Part shown: positions 34,590 to 47,062 of the stretch, piece after piece
How the letters are laid out: the number at the start of each line of letters is the position of its first letter
Position numbering within the stretch: the first letter of the stretch is position 1
Origin: Arctopsyche grandis
Taxonomy: Eukaryota; Arthropoda; Insecta; Trichoptera; Hydropsychidae
Reading direction: 5' to 3'
Length of the DNA stretch: 64,000 bases
Assembly (NCBI RefSeq): GCF_051622035.1
Contig: NC_135362.1
Coordinates: forward strand, 24,823,001 to 24,887,000
Translations under genes and position numbers: made by a program
Notes under the pieces: model-generated
Seen by the model: the letters and a program-made list of their open reading frames with translations, nothing else
What the model was told of the DNA's origin: nothing
The model's database searches: none

Positions 34590-35265
34590 TAATTTCAGGT
34601 GTTGTTTATCCCATGGTGATATTTTTATATGATGAATTCATCTGCGTTCAGTTCAGATTTTAAACCAGAAACGAATCTCAAATGAAATCAAAGTATTTTC
34701 AGTAAATAAATTCGTTTTTCTTAATCTACATATGAGCCGTTATAATCGATTGAAGTGGCATAAGTCCACTTTTATACAATTCGAGAAGTATTTCGCGAAA
34801 CATTAAATATAATGTTTTGCGTTTAATGTATTTAATTGATTGAAGTGGCATAAGTCCACTTTTCTACAATTCGAGAAGTATTTCACGAAATATTAAATAT
34901 AATGTTTTGCGTTTAAACATAACCTCAAATTTGTAAATCGATCTGTTTCTACAGTTTTTGATTGCTTTGATCAGTTTCAATTTTCTCCAGCATATTTACA
35001 TGCTGCGTTGACCCAGAAATTAGTTTTAATATGAGGTAAGGTAAAAAAAAGAGTTTTTAAAAACAAAGCTTATATTAGTTTTGTATAAAAAATATTGAAT
35101 CAATATATATAAAAAGTTATAAAATATTACATATAAATATAAAAAGTACTACAATTTAAAAAGATTGTCGTATTTCAAACTAAAACGTTTTCCTGAAAAA
35201 AAATATATAAGTTAGTGGTCTCGAGCGACTAAATATATAAATGTACATATGTATGTGCATATTTT
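34590..35265. repeat. Non-genic repeats, including a duplicated MITE end
   Basis: 34590-34710 is repeated inverted at about 45600-45730 (GTTGTTTATCCCATGGTGA; GAAACGAATCTCAAA). 34735-34915 holds two direct copies of an approximately 85-base unit (GATTGAAGTGGCATAAGTCC...ATAATGTTTTGCGTTTAA). These are the end of the MITE family seen at 55797-56018. No gene is visible. Confidence 0.6.
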
Positions 35266-36938
35266 AAACTCACCAAAGAAAATAATTTTGTCATTATATG
35301 TATGCAATCACACAACAACCTTGATTAGTTCCCTTCTTTGATTAGTTCTTTCATCATTGTCCTGGTATCTAAGCTAGGATCGAATATCTCTCCTAAATTT
35401 GAATTTCCGACACCAGTACGAAAACCTATAGTATAGATTTTGTTGTTCAAAGCCACACCCTTGGAAATCAATATATGAAATTATTACAAATTTAAAAAAA
35501 AAAATAAATAAAAAAAATTGTATATATGTACAATATAATGTATATAAAACTCAATTCACTAGCACGAACCCTTTTATTTATGTGTTTACAACATAAATCT
35601 AGATCATTTGTAGATTCATAGTGTTGACATGAAATAGTTTTAGAAGTATTATTCTGCACAAAGGCCATATAATAGCGTCTTGGGTTTTTCATTTCTCCGT
35701 TTTGCGTCCATGCATTCATATGCGAGCGGAATTCAAAAATCGCATCTGATTTTTTATTTCCTGCAAATTAACACATGTAGGTAGATTGATTTAATTTTCA
35801 CTAATTTCATGTGAACCACTTCAAAGAAAATGTGTATGGACATATTTAAGTAAGCACTCACCAAAACAAATTATTTGGTTATTATATATAACCGCACATG
35901 ACGATTCCCTTGGTTCGGCTAATTTCTCAAGATTCTCCCAGTTGTTAATAGAAGGATTGTATTTTTCAACCGTATCTAATACCAGGGAATCATCCCGGCC
36001 TCCAATTGCATAAATACAATCATCCCGAGAAACCGCCTGAAATTTTTAAAGGGTATAAATTAAAATTTGCGTACTACAATTTACACAATCACTTGAAACG
36101 ATTGATTAATTTAAATGCGTTAATTCACAGTTAAAGCACGCCTCTTGAATGCCATCGGAGAACGTTCCATCAATTCATTTGAATCTGTGCAATAGACATC
36201 AACATCTGTTGATGCACCGTCATCATATCCTCCGATGATATAAATTTTACTGTCAATGACTGCTACAGCATAATCATATCTTTTGAAATTTATCTTTATA
36301 GATGTCCTCCAAATATCGTTTTCTATATCATACCTAAATCGAAACGAACCGTTCAGTGATAACACTTTTTAATATACCCATAAATTAATTAAACTATTCC
36401 AATACTCTTCTATTGTGTATAATGGTTGTGCCTGGCTGTCAACGCCTCCAATTACAAATATCCGCTTGTTACAAATTACAGCTTTTGAATCCGCTCTTTC
36501 ATTTTCCATTGATCGCAACTCTTTCAGTTTTTTCGTGTTCAGGTCCAGACGCCATACCTGAAATAAATAGTATACTGGAGACTGAAAATTTACTCATTGT
36601 GTTATCAACTACAAAACACCATAATGTTCTTTTTGAATTAAAATATTATACACGTTGCAGTGCTTACTTTATTTGTGACTTCATTTTTAAGCGCCCCGCC
36701 AAATAAATACAATTTTTGTTTAATCAAAACGCAGGAAAATCTTTTTAGATTTATTGATATATTGAAAAATATAGTCCACGTCTCCTGCTTTGGGTCGTAT
36801 GCTTCAATCAAGTCAGCATTCTGATAAAATAATATTATTCCAACAATATGTTATTTCATATTCTATCGCGAAACTGGTCTTACTTACTTTATCTATGCCT
36901 CCGACCAACAAAATGGAACTATTTTTAGTAGAACCCTT
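35266..36938 (-). pseudogene. Kelch propeller copy, start lost and tail rearranged
   Basis: Exons on the minus strand: 36938-36888, 36820-36668, 36557-36406, 36333-36129, 36036-35862 and 35760-35492. They code for most of a six-bladed propeller (LLVGGIDK, YLFGGALK, FVIGGVDSQ, YIIGGYDDG) without internal stops. The codon at the start position is AAG instead of ATG. Exon 6 departs from its relatives after MAFV and seems joined to second-propeller sequence before ending in a Phe-rich tail. 35463-35266 is a decayed copy of exon 13 of the two-propeller genes. An upstream alternative first exon could rescue translation, but I see none. Confidence 0.75.
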
Positions 36939-37015
36939 TTTTGTACACAAAATCTATTGAAAATTTTTCGTTTAAGCATAAATATTCAAATTGGTACAGT
37001 ATTTATTTATCTAAT

Positions 37016-37267
37016 TTAAATTACTTTCTGCGGTACAGCTTCCACCTCTGTGTCATTGCGCGTAAGATCCACTCCCGGAATATCACCAACTGATCCAGTG
37101 CGTTCAAACTGCGCGATTAGGTTTTGAATCAAGCTGGGAAGTACTCTGACATTATAATGTTGTTGGTATTTTTTCTGAGTTTCAATAATTGATCTTTCAC
37201 TGGAATAGAAAAACTCAACGAGTTTTACTCGTTGGGCGATATCATATGTGGCCATTTCAATCCGCAA
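37016..37267 (-). mobile_element. DUF4817-type helix-turn-helix fragment of a transposable element
   Basis: 83 residues including MATYDIAQRVKLVEFFY, then QKKYQQHYNVR, then IQNLIAQFERTGSVGD. This order is typical of the DUF4817 helix-turn-helix region found at the N-terminus of many insect Tc1/mariner-like proteins. Nothing of a catalytic domain follows. It lies just upstream of the start-less Kelch copy. Confidence 0.65.
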
Positions 37268-37934
37268 ACTATTCTCTATAACCTGTAAAAATATTCGGAT
37301 GTGACCAACCCACTACTTTATATATGTATTTGAGAACTTTAAAAAGAAGAATAAAAAACAAAATTCGATAATGAAACAGGAACATTGATTTCGAGATCCT
37401 AAAAATACAAATATAATTTTTTGGTTTTCATTTTTAAAGCATTTCATCAACTGATATAAAACTTCAACGTTACAGTATTAACTGCGTATGCATTATCAGA
37501 TTTTATTCATTTATTTTTTTGCGATGAAACTATTACCAATTACACAATATAAAAAAACTTCCATATATCGCTAATTAGGTTAGTGTAATTCAATTTTTTA
37601 AGTTTATTTATTAAAATTTATTGTATCTTAAATAGTTTTTAAAACATTTTAGAAATATATTTCCATAAAAATATTGCCTATCAAAACACGTAAAATATAC
37701 ATATTTATAAAAGTATAATAATATCGGTTACCTTCACTTGTATTCCACCTAACCAATTTAAGGTAACTGCCCAGTAAAAGTTCGTAATGTCGTGAAATAC
37801 ATATATTGGGATAAGATAAGATTACACAATTTCACAAAAAAACCGATACCCTCTAGAATAACTTATTTTTAGTTTAAAATTTAAATGTGAGCACAACCAT
37901 TTTATCTCAAAAATAAAGTCAGATACATACATAT

Positions 37935-38320
37935 TGTTATGTACCCCGCTTATCACTCGAGTTCCCACAATATCAAATGTACTTTTCACACGCTCATATA
38001 CTTGAATAACAAAACCATAAAAATTCCTGTAATAGGATATTCAGATAACACAGGAATGTACCCAGCCCATAAGATAACAAATCATTTATATAGATCGCCA
38101 TTCGATCGCATTAGTCAGTCTTCACCATCGACTCGAGAAAGCAGTCATCACCATCAAGACTCCGAGAGAGCAGTCATCGTCATCGACTCTGACGGACAAT
38201 CGTCATCATAAATACTCCGAGAACGCGTCCTCAATTAACGATCAGCACAGCAGCAGAATAAAGTGAACGAAAGTTATAGTGAAATAGTTCTACGTGTCTC
38301 CTATTATAAAAATCATAGTT
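37935..38320 (+). mobile_element. Probable solo LTR (fossil)
   Basis: Begins TGTTATGTACCCCGC. It has a promoter-like TTATATAGATCG at about 38089, AATAAA at 38258 and a GTG-rich stretch after it, an arrangement usual for insect LTRs. No internal coding region lies next to it. The right edge is uncertain and the family (Ty3 or Bel type) was not settled. Confidence 0.4.
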
Positions 38321-38502
38321 CCATAATCTATCGGTTTTCGAATATATCTATGTTTATCGAATATAGCGCGTTTATCGTATGTTTAACGGAGAGCTGAATG
38401 AGGTTGATCTGTTTGGTATTTCCCTACATCAATTCAGGTCTAACATCAAGAGAATCTTGACCGATTGATTCATTTTTTCTCCTATTCTATTTTTTCAATA
38501 TT

Positions 38503-38905
38503 TCCATTATTTTTATACTTTAGTTTAGTTATGTAATGTGCTATTTAATCATATTATAGCTTTCATTCTTTTCCTTTTCATTTGTTTATTTTGTATTTAC
38601 CTTTTTCATTTGTTTTTTATATTTGTAAATTTCAATTTCTTCTTATATTCTATCTTATAACCTTTTCCAAATATTTTAATACTATAGTTTAATTATGCAA
38701 TGTACTACATATTTTGTCATGCCTTTATTCTTTACTTTTTAATTTGTTTTCCTTATATTTATCTTTTTCATTTTTGTAAAAATCTATTATTGGACTCGGA
38801 TGTTACATATATTATTTATTTACTTTTTGTTTTTTTTTATACCTATCTCTGAACATCCTGTCTGTTGATTTTTCAATTAATAAAATAAAATAAAATAAAA
38901 ATAAA
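38503..38905 (+). mobile_element. LINE 3' end with A-rich tail
   Basis: Same family as 20233-20627, ending in AATAAAATAAAATAAAA. About 120 bases upstream of the shared part may also belong to the element. No reverse transcriptase motif is present. Confidence 0.6.
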
Positions 38906-39578
38906 ATATCTATAATATAAGATAATTGTAACATTTTAATAACAATAAAGAAACTTGGTTGGTTAACCAAGTAGTAATTAAAAATTAAATAAATATTTCC
39001 CTGGAACGTGACAATATACATGTCATTATTTTTTTTTATTTTCTCTGAAAAACTCAATTTGTTTAATTTATTCTATTTTTTTGCGATTTTTAGTATATTT
39101 ATAGATATAATAAAGAGAAATTTGTTGTTGTTTAAAATTAAATATATTATTATTTTATCGCTGTTGTATTGGTTAAGGTTGAGATTTTTCCGAAGCTCTG
39201 TAAATTAAAAAATATATATTCCATTTCATTATAAATACAAAAAAATCAGTTTCCTACTTGACAAATTTTTGAAAACTTTTCATGCCTCTAATTTTTTTTT
39301 TAAATATTCGGTAGTATTTTTTTTTTATTTCATTTAATAAACATTAATTAATCAAAACAATAATAATTTGCTAATATACCACTTTTAACTTGGACAGTAT
39401 TAAGCATAGAACGGTGAGATTTTGGTGTTGACTTTATACTGAGGTACATATGTACATATGTGTGGTTCAAATTTTTCTTTGCCACACTTTATGCACTAAA
39501 GCCTTGCACTTAGCTTCATAGCGCTATGTATAATTTAAAAATTATTCATTACATACATTTTTTATTATTTATCATATC

Positions 39579-40245
39579 CAGAGGCGCACCTGGAGTACGG
39601 CTGCCTGTTTGCAAACTTAAATCGGCCGGTGTTTAAATTCCTCAGCATTATAGTAATATACTCGTATATCATACTAATAAATAAAATTTTAAAAAATGAA
39701 GTCCATGTGAGTAGTGTATCTTACCTTGTGTATCTTACATTATGTATCTTACCTTGTGATAAATACATATAGTGTTGAAAATTTTAATTACAATAAACCA
39801 GAAAAACAGACAAAACCAAAACGTTTAATTCTGAAGAGTACCAGACAACAAGTTTTCAAGTACCAGACAAAAAGTTTTCAAGATCTTTCACGAAAATATA
39901 GTGTTTGTACCCCCAACCCCACATCTAGGACATTGTTCTTTCAATGACTAACCAATACTCGACATCCTTGAAGAAATAGATCTAGCAGTCGCAAAGATAA
40001 TAGAACATAATAGACTTAGCTCTATGCGGACCAAAGCTATACATACGCAGTATCTCGTTATATCCCCGAATTATAGTTTTGATGTGTTAAAGTTATAACT
40101 TACAACAGCAATCCACAAGTATACAACAAGACAACCTTAATGCATTTTAAAAATTACGATGTCTTATTTCGTATTTTTTAAGGAATGTATTTTTTTCGAC
40201 TCAGTTCTTTCGACCACCTTTATACATATGGTAGGTGCGGCCCTA
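39579..40245. mobile_element. Non-autonomous hAT remnant
   Basis: CAGAGGCGCACC at the left and GGTGCGGCCCTA at the right are near-inverse ends. They are flanked by the imperfect 8-base duplication ATCATATC / ATTATATC. The right end is shared with the truncated element at 18483 in arm A. No transposase motif is recognisable. Confidence 0.6.
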
Positions 40246-40341
40246 ATTATATCAATAATAGATCAATGAGTAATATTATCAGATTTGGTATACATTAGAT
40301 AGATGGTAAAAATAAATAAAATATATTGATTGCTGATAAAA

Positions 40342-43300
40342 TTAGATATAATTAGATAAATCGAAATCAACAAGTATCGCATTACAATTCACTCTTGATA
40401 TTTTAAGATCGTTTAATTCTTCATAATTGTTTCTATTTGGGTCGTATTCCAAACTGGATTGGTTTCCTGAAAATAAGTATGTAAGTTTGTGTACTTAATT
40501 TTAAATAAATACACGGACATATATGTGTGCATATTTTAACTTACCAAAACAAATTATTTTGTCATTATACGCAACCGCACAGCGCACTTTCGCTTCTTTG
40601 CTTAATTCTTTCCCTTGAGTCCATGTCCCGGATACAGGATCGAATATCTCTACTAATTCCGAAATTCCAACTTCGGTATGACCACCTATTGCATAGATTT
40701 TGTTGTTCAAAGCCACGCCCTTAAAAATCATTATGTGAAGTTATTACAAATTAAAAAAAGAGATTATTTTATGTATGCATGTATATAAAAAAGTTGAACC
40801 TACAGATATGCTAGATCTACAGAAACTCATTTCATTAAGACGTGTCCATCTATCTGTTGTTGTACAATACATTTCTACAACATTTGTAAATTCATATTCT
40901 TCACTTGGAATAGTTCCTCCGATGACGTAAATTTTATCTCCACAAACTACTACAGCGGAATGTATTCGCTTAGAAATCATTGGACGAACATACTTCCAAT
41001 TTGTTTCTTTTGAACTCCAGCTAAAATAATGAAAAATAAAGCAGTGAACCAATCCTCATCACTTGTTCTTTCAAATACAAACATAAGCTATTTGTTTTCA
41101 ACTTTTACTTCTTATGATTACAAATATTAAAGGCTCTTGGACTTAATTTCTAAACTAACTACATAAGAATAGATATCGGTAATCAATCCATCCATTTAAT
41201 CCATAATTTCATCTAAATAGTTCAGGATTTTGTGATAATTTAAGTTCGATAGCAGCAATAACAATAACGTGATAACCAGGTGACCACTTCAGTCTTCTGT
41301 GCCAGAGGGTGTCCAATCAAAACCAATCGGTAAATATGTAAGCGCCCGACATAACCGCCCCGACATTACCACGTGGCGACAAAATGGTGCCAAACAAAGA
41401 GACAAAGCCGCGCCCTACAAATCCGCCCCAGCAAAGAGTGCTGGGCGACAAGACCGCGCCAGAATATATGAAAAAAATTAAATATCAATTTAGACTTCGA
41501 TTTGATCAATATAACTAATCCATTAGTGGTTTCTTGCTTTCAACATAAATTTAACCAACACATCGAAACAAAGAAACATGTTATGAATTTTCACATACCG
41601 CTCTACAGTAAGTAATTCTCTTTCCTCGGAATCAAGTCCTCCCAATACATATACATGGTTATCAACTACTGCGACTCTGGTAAATTTCCTCGCTTCTAGC
41701 AGTGATGGTGTGTTTGTTTTCAATTGTTTTGTCACCAAATCTAAGCACTGTACCTATTTCAACATGGTATTGCGACTTTACAAACGTGTCTGTGTGTGAA
41801 CGAATTTTACGACATTGCACATGTTAAAACGCTCGGATAAAAACCCAAACTTTGTCACACGACCATATCGTTTCTGAACTAAAAAGAGGTATGTAAAAAT
41901 AGCAATACCTGATCTGTGGCGGAATTAAATCCTCCAAATATCAATAGTTTTTTGTTGTAAACGACTGAGGCAAAACCGTTAAATATTTTAGGTAAATCGA
42001 GAAATTTCAGGTATATTTTTTTCGATATAGGGTTATATGTGTCCATTGAATTGTCACCCTAAAACATTATCTAAAATATTACAAAATCATTGATAAAAAT
42101 CCATATATGAAATTAAATAAACTCACTGTTTCGAATCCGCCTAAAATAATTACTGTTTTTTCTTCCAAATTACGGTTACTACCAATTGGATTACTTTGAG
42201 GGTTTTGGTTGCTCAAATCAGTATTTAGATTCTAAAAATATTTTAATTTTTAATAAAAAAAATTCAATATTTACTGCATTATTAAGAATATTAAAAACCT
42301 CTTTATCGAAAGAACAACTCGCTCCACTATCAGCATCTACAACTGAATTTGAAGACATATTAAAAATTATAATTATACATATGTATGTGTGCATGTATTC
42401 TAATGTATATTATGAAATCATACCATTATGCGTCGTTTTCACTCTTTTACTTTTTAAATTTTCATTTTGACTCAATGTTTGATCTCTATCTAAATTACTA
42501 TTTTTTAATTTTTCTTTGATTACTTGATTGTGGTCTGAGCTTGCTTTCGAAGAGCTTTCCATGTCACAATTTGCTGCTATTTATTTTATTTTAAAATTAA
42601 ATTTTATTTATAAATGATATTATGTATATTTAAAATCACGTGTAAATATGAATCTTTATTATAAAATTTACTTTGATCTTGTTTTCCATCACTATTTAAA
42701 CTGTTTTCCCATACAAAAGCCATATAACGACGTCTTTCATTATTCATTTTTCCGATTTTCGACCATTCATTATTACTTGAGGAGAATTCAAAAATCCCAT
42801 GTGATTTTTTATTTCCTGCAATAAAACACGTATCATATATGTTGTAGTAGGTATATTGATTTAAATTTCACTAATTTCATGTAGACTTCTTCAAAGAATA
42901 TGTGTATGTACATATGTACATATATAAACACCCACCAAAACAAATTATTCGGTTATTATATATAACCGCACATGGTGATTTCCTTGGTTTGGCTAATTTC
43001 TCAACATTCTCCCAGATCTTTTTATAAGGATTATATTTTTCAACTGCATCTAATACCAGAGAATCATTCCAGCCTCCAATTGCATAAATACAATCTTCCA
43101 GAGGAACTGCCTGAAATTTTCAAAAAGTATGAATTAAAAAGTTCAAAAAGTTCGCATACTAAAGTTTACACAACCATTTGAAACGATTGATTCTTTGAAA
43201 TGCTTTAACTCACAGTCAAATCACACCTATTGACTGTCATCGCATTAAGTTCATCAAATTTATTTGAAACTGTGCAATAGACATTAACATCTTTCGATGC

Positions 43301-44026
43301 ACCTCCTTCATCATCTCCTCCGATGATATAAATTTTACTTTCAATGACTGCTACAGCGTAATTATATCGCTTGAAATTTATGTTTACAGGTGTCTTCCAA
43401 GTATCTTCTTCTATATCATACCTAAATCGAGAGAAAATCAAATAATCGTTCGGTTCAAATAACAGTTTTTAATGTGCCTATCAATTCATTGAACTATTCC
43501 TACTCTTCCATTGTGTATAATGGTTGTGCCTGGCTGTCAACGCCTCCGATCACAAATATCCGCTTGTTACAAACTACAGCTTTTGAATTCGCCCTTGCCT
43601 TTTGCATTGATCCCAACGGTTTCAGTTCTTTCGAGTTCAGGTCCAGAAGCCACACCTGAAATTAAATAGTATATTTCTGAATAAAAATTTACTCATTCTT
43701 TTATTAATTGTAAAATACAAATTAAAAATTCTAAGCACATTGCACTACTTACGCTATCTGTGACTTGCTTTTCAAACATCCCACCAAAGAGGTACAATTT
43801 ATGTTCAATCAAAACACAGGAAAATTCTCGAATTTTTTTTGCTATATTATAAAAAAGAGACCATTTTCGATTCTTCGGGTTGAATGCATCAATCTCACTA
43901 GCATTCTGATAATATGATATTATTACATAAGTATTTTATAGTCTAACGCAAAACTGATAACAAAACATTACTTACGTCATCGATACCTCCAACTATCAAA
44001 ATGCAATTATTTTTAGTAGAATTCAT
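40342..44026 (-). CDS. BTB-less two-propeller Kelch protein, arm B, 668 aa
   Basis: Fourteen minus-strand exons: 44026-43976, 43905-43753, 43655-43504, 43421-43214, 43110-42936, 42815-42672, 42576-42424, 42342-42299, 42231-42127, 42058-41909, 41753-41599, 41020-40804, 40719-40545 and 40466-40342 (2007 bases, phases consistent, TAA stop). It has the same plan as the gene at 12873 and very similar sequence, in inverse orientation. It has two extra residues (Asn-Arg) in the linker exon 42231-42127 and two more in exon 41020-40804, where it keeps an aromatic ETNWKYVRPM stretch that differs in arm A. No Tigger interrupts it. Two propellers are joined by a polar linker and there is no BTB. It is likely functional; which arm is ancestral is not clear. 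Confidence 0.82.
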
Positions 44027-44153
44027 TCTTGTACGCAAGATCTATTGAAAAAGTTTCCTATTAGCCTAAAAATACAAATTGGGAAGAGTGTATATGTAAT
44101 TTATAAACACAATTCCTGCAATAAACACAAAACTGATAAACAATTTTACTTAC

Positions 44154-44207
44154 ACTATCGATGCCTCCTAATAACAAAATATTGTTAGAATATGTACTTG
44201 AATCCAT
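44154..44207 (-). other. Alternative first coding exon upstream of the arm B gene
   Basis: ATG plus 17 codons (MDSSTYSNNILLLGGIDS) followed by the donor GTAAGT, 128 bases upstream of exon 1 and in the same phase. It diverges from exon 1 but keeps the LLGGID motif that starts blade 1. It would splice to 43905 in place of exon 1. Confidence 0.6.
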
Positions 44208-44299
44208 TTTTGTAATTTTTACTATTTTTAGCTGGATCTATTGAAAGTTTTTCCTTTTAGCATATCTGTTAGTCACTTAATTTAATTTAAAATATCCAT

Positions 44300-44580
44300 A
44301 TTAAGTATTTTTTTTATTATTACTGCACAATACATATGTACATATAAGCAATATGCAAAATACATATACACAATTTTCAAAATATATATATTTATCACAT
44401 TAAAAATTTCAGTTACCCTCACATGTATCGAAACCAACGAATCGATTATAACTGATATGTATAGCTGCTTTTGCACTCAAATTTAAGTTATTATTTAATG
44501 TACCATTTAAGTCAAGTATCATTTTTCTTATATCAACTGATAATTTTTATCAAACGATAAACATATAAGGAACGAAAAAC
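44300..44580 (-). promoter_or_regulatory. Conserved upstream region of arm B
   Basis: Shared with 10061-10337 and 32150-32340. Homology ends near 44580, where a degenerate minisatellite begins. It probably includes the promoter. Confidence 0.4.
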
Positions 44581-44589
44581 AATCTATAA

Positions 44590-44830
44590 AACGTTTCCAC
44601 GACATAAGGTCCACAGCTAAAAGATCCAACGACAAGGGCACCACGAAAGAAGATCCACCCGTTAGAATGCCCACCTGCTAAGTGATCCAGACAGTAAAAA
44701 GCCCATTGTGGCATAACAGGAATTCCTAAAGCGCCACAATGGTCAAAAAATATAACACAAAATAATAAAACGTCCAACCGAAAAACATCCACCCTTTTAA
44801 AGGTCCAGCCACAAAAAGTCCGAAAACATA
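44590..44830. repeat. Degenerate 15-16-bp minisatellite
   Basis: CCAC or CCAR recurs every 14-16 bases (for example GTCCACAGCTAAAAGATCC, then AACGACAAGGGCACC, then ACGAAAGAAGATCCACC), interrupted near 44700-44750 by sequence shared with the SINE composite (GCGCCACAATGGTCAAAAA). The 80-residue ORF on the minus strand follows from the repeat. Confidence 0.55.
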
Positions 44831-44839
44831 ATATAAAAC

Positions 44840-46330
44840 ATAGATAAAGTAATAATGTTTAATAAAATGCTCCATATTTAGATAAATCGGATATCGAGTC
44901 AATTTGACTCGATACTCGATTGAATACTCGACGGGTTTAAATTTTTTTAAATTAATTTCCGAATATAATAATAATGTTTCAAATAGTTTTTTTCAGCAAT
45001 CCAAACTATTACGTATGCAGAGCTTCTGAACTAAGGTTCGCAAATCGTCATTATGAAACTTTGCATTTGATAATAAAACATTAAGGTTCAAATTATTTTC
45101 CCAATACAACAAACAATAATATTCGATAGCATACTCGGTGAATGAATCGAATTAGGAGTCAGGTGTAGTCAACGGGGTTTAAATTTTTTTAATTATTTTC
45201 CGAATATACATAATAATAATGTTGGATTAAATCATTGCAGCACCTGACATCGAGTCAGGTGCTGCCAATCTATTCAGCGCAACGACAATTCAGCGCAAAA
45301 TTAATTTTTTCAATAAATTTTAAATGCGTTTTCGAAAATAATTACTGTATTGAAATTGTCGGCCATATCTACATGATAATTTTATAAATGCGAATAAATT
45401 TATTTGATACTCTTTGTGCCTTGAAATATTACGCAAGCAGGGTTTCTCAACTAAGACCGCAAACATTTATTGTTAAGCAGGGTTTCTAAACCGGGCAGCA
45501 ATTTTTTTTTTCAAATAGTTTTTTTTAGCAATCCAAACTTTTACGTATGCAGGGCTTCTGAACTAAGGTTCGCAAATCGTCATTATGAATTTATTTAGTA
45601 AAAAAATCTTGATTTCCTTTGAGATTCGTTTCTCATTTTAAAGCTGACCTGAACGTGAAAATACACAAGAGAAAATCCATCGTATAAAATGTCACCATGG
45701 GAAAAACAACGCTCTGAAATTAAATTGTGTATCTAAAGATATGTCTTGAAAATATGCACATATAATATAAAAATTACACGTACAAATTTAATTTGCATCA
45801 TCATAAAATTGTTTATTTTATGAACAGAAAATTTCAATTAATTAATTTTCAAATTGAATCTGACTCGGTTGTTCCAATAACGCTCTGTTGTAATTAGATA
45901 CGGATTTTCGTTCGATATTTTGGCAATCTTTGAACAATCGGATCGCACAGAAAGGTAAAAAGTTCCCGAAAGAATACAAACACATATGTATTATTATATA
46001 TCGCATTCCCCTCCGGATAAATTAGCTTTTCGCTACATAAATTTCGGTCAACATTCGCACTCGTATTCGCATATGAATATTTCAGAAAACTTTCCTTTCC
46101 CCCTCACGAGTCTCATAGGAATTGCAAGTCAACTCTGTTTGTTAACGTACATACAATATTTTCAACGGAAATAAATTTAAAATATATGCAGAGCGACTTT
46201 TTGTAATAAATCATCATCAACTATTTGAAATTTTTTTTAAACTATTTAACAAAAGCATTGAAATAATTTCAGTATGAAATCGTTACAATGTCTACATATA
46301 CGAACAATTTTTTTTTAATAATTTTCCCAT
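44840..46330. repeat. Non-genic AT-rich DNA with short direct repeats
   Basis: CAATCCAAACT.TTACGTATGCAG...CTTCTGAACTAAGGTTCGCAAATCGTCATTATGAA occurs at 44997-45058 and 45529-45591. Another pair (GGTTTAAATTTTTTTAA) lies at 44936 and 45176. No gene is visible. Confidence 0.5.
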
Positions 46331-46334
46331 GATA

Positions 46335-46760
46335 CTATTATCCAGCAGTATGGCTCGATCCCGTGTTAATCTTTAATACTACTGGTCAGACTTGGATATT
46401 TGTGACTTCAAGTCGATCGTTTCTTATCAGAGTTTGCCAATTTATCTGATTTCATTATTGAAACGGTTCCTCCATCAAATGAGCAAAATCCATCCTACCC
46501 GCTATGACACAAATATCTGAATGTGATTTATGTACAATATGTAAAAAAAAATATGTACAAATCTAAATCCATAGATGTATCTATAGATTAATTAATTGTT
46601 AATTTCGTGTTCTTCAGCCTCTCGAAATACAGCGATTTATGTAATAAAAAATGCTGCAACGTTTGTAATTAATTGTCTAGGAAGGCGCATTAGGGTCTAC
46701 ATGTTAGGCCTTCCTGGTATATGTATATCTATGTAAAATAAAAATAAAATAAAATTATGA
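46335..46760 (+). mobile_element. tRNA-derived SINE, nearly complete
   Basis: The head contains CAGCAGTATGGCTCGATCCC, followed by the core TGGATATTTGTGACTTCAAG and TCGATCGTTTCTTATCAG. A less conserved body comes next, then the terminal hairpin (AGGAAGGCGCATTAGGG...GCCTTCCTGGTATAT) and a tail of AAATAAAATAAAAT. Copies of this family occur throughout the window. Confidence 0.75.
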
Positions 46761-46769
46761 ACGGGTTGC

Positions 46770-47062
46770 CCCTGATCGACATCTATGTTAACAAACTTAT
46801 ACATACATATGTACATTTAAGATTATATAGGTAAATTTGAAATCATATTCAAATAGTGGTGACATAGTAGGTAGAATGGTTTTTGCTAATTTGATATAAT
46901 AAAATCAGACAAACTCTGATAGGAAAAGATCGACTTGGAGTCATTAATATCCAAGTCTGACCAGCAGTGCTACATAAATACTCGGAATAAATTATTTTCA
47001 ATCAAGGTCAACCCGCCAACCTCTCGGTAGTTAGCATTAACGCATCCAACGAGCTTTACTGC
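46770..47062 (-). mobile_element. SINE copy, 5' two thirds
   Basis: The core is at 46914-46965 (CTCTGATAGGAAAAGATCG) and a tRNA-like head at about 46995-47062. The hairpin end is not recognisable. Confidence 0.6.
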
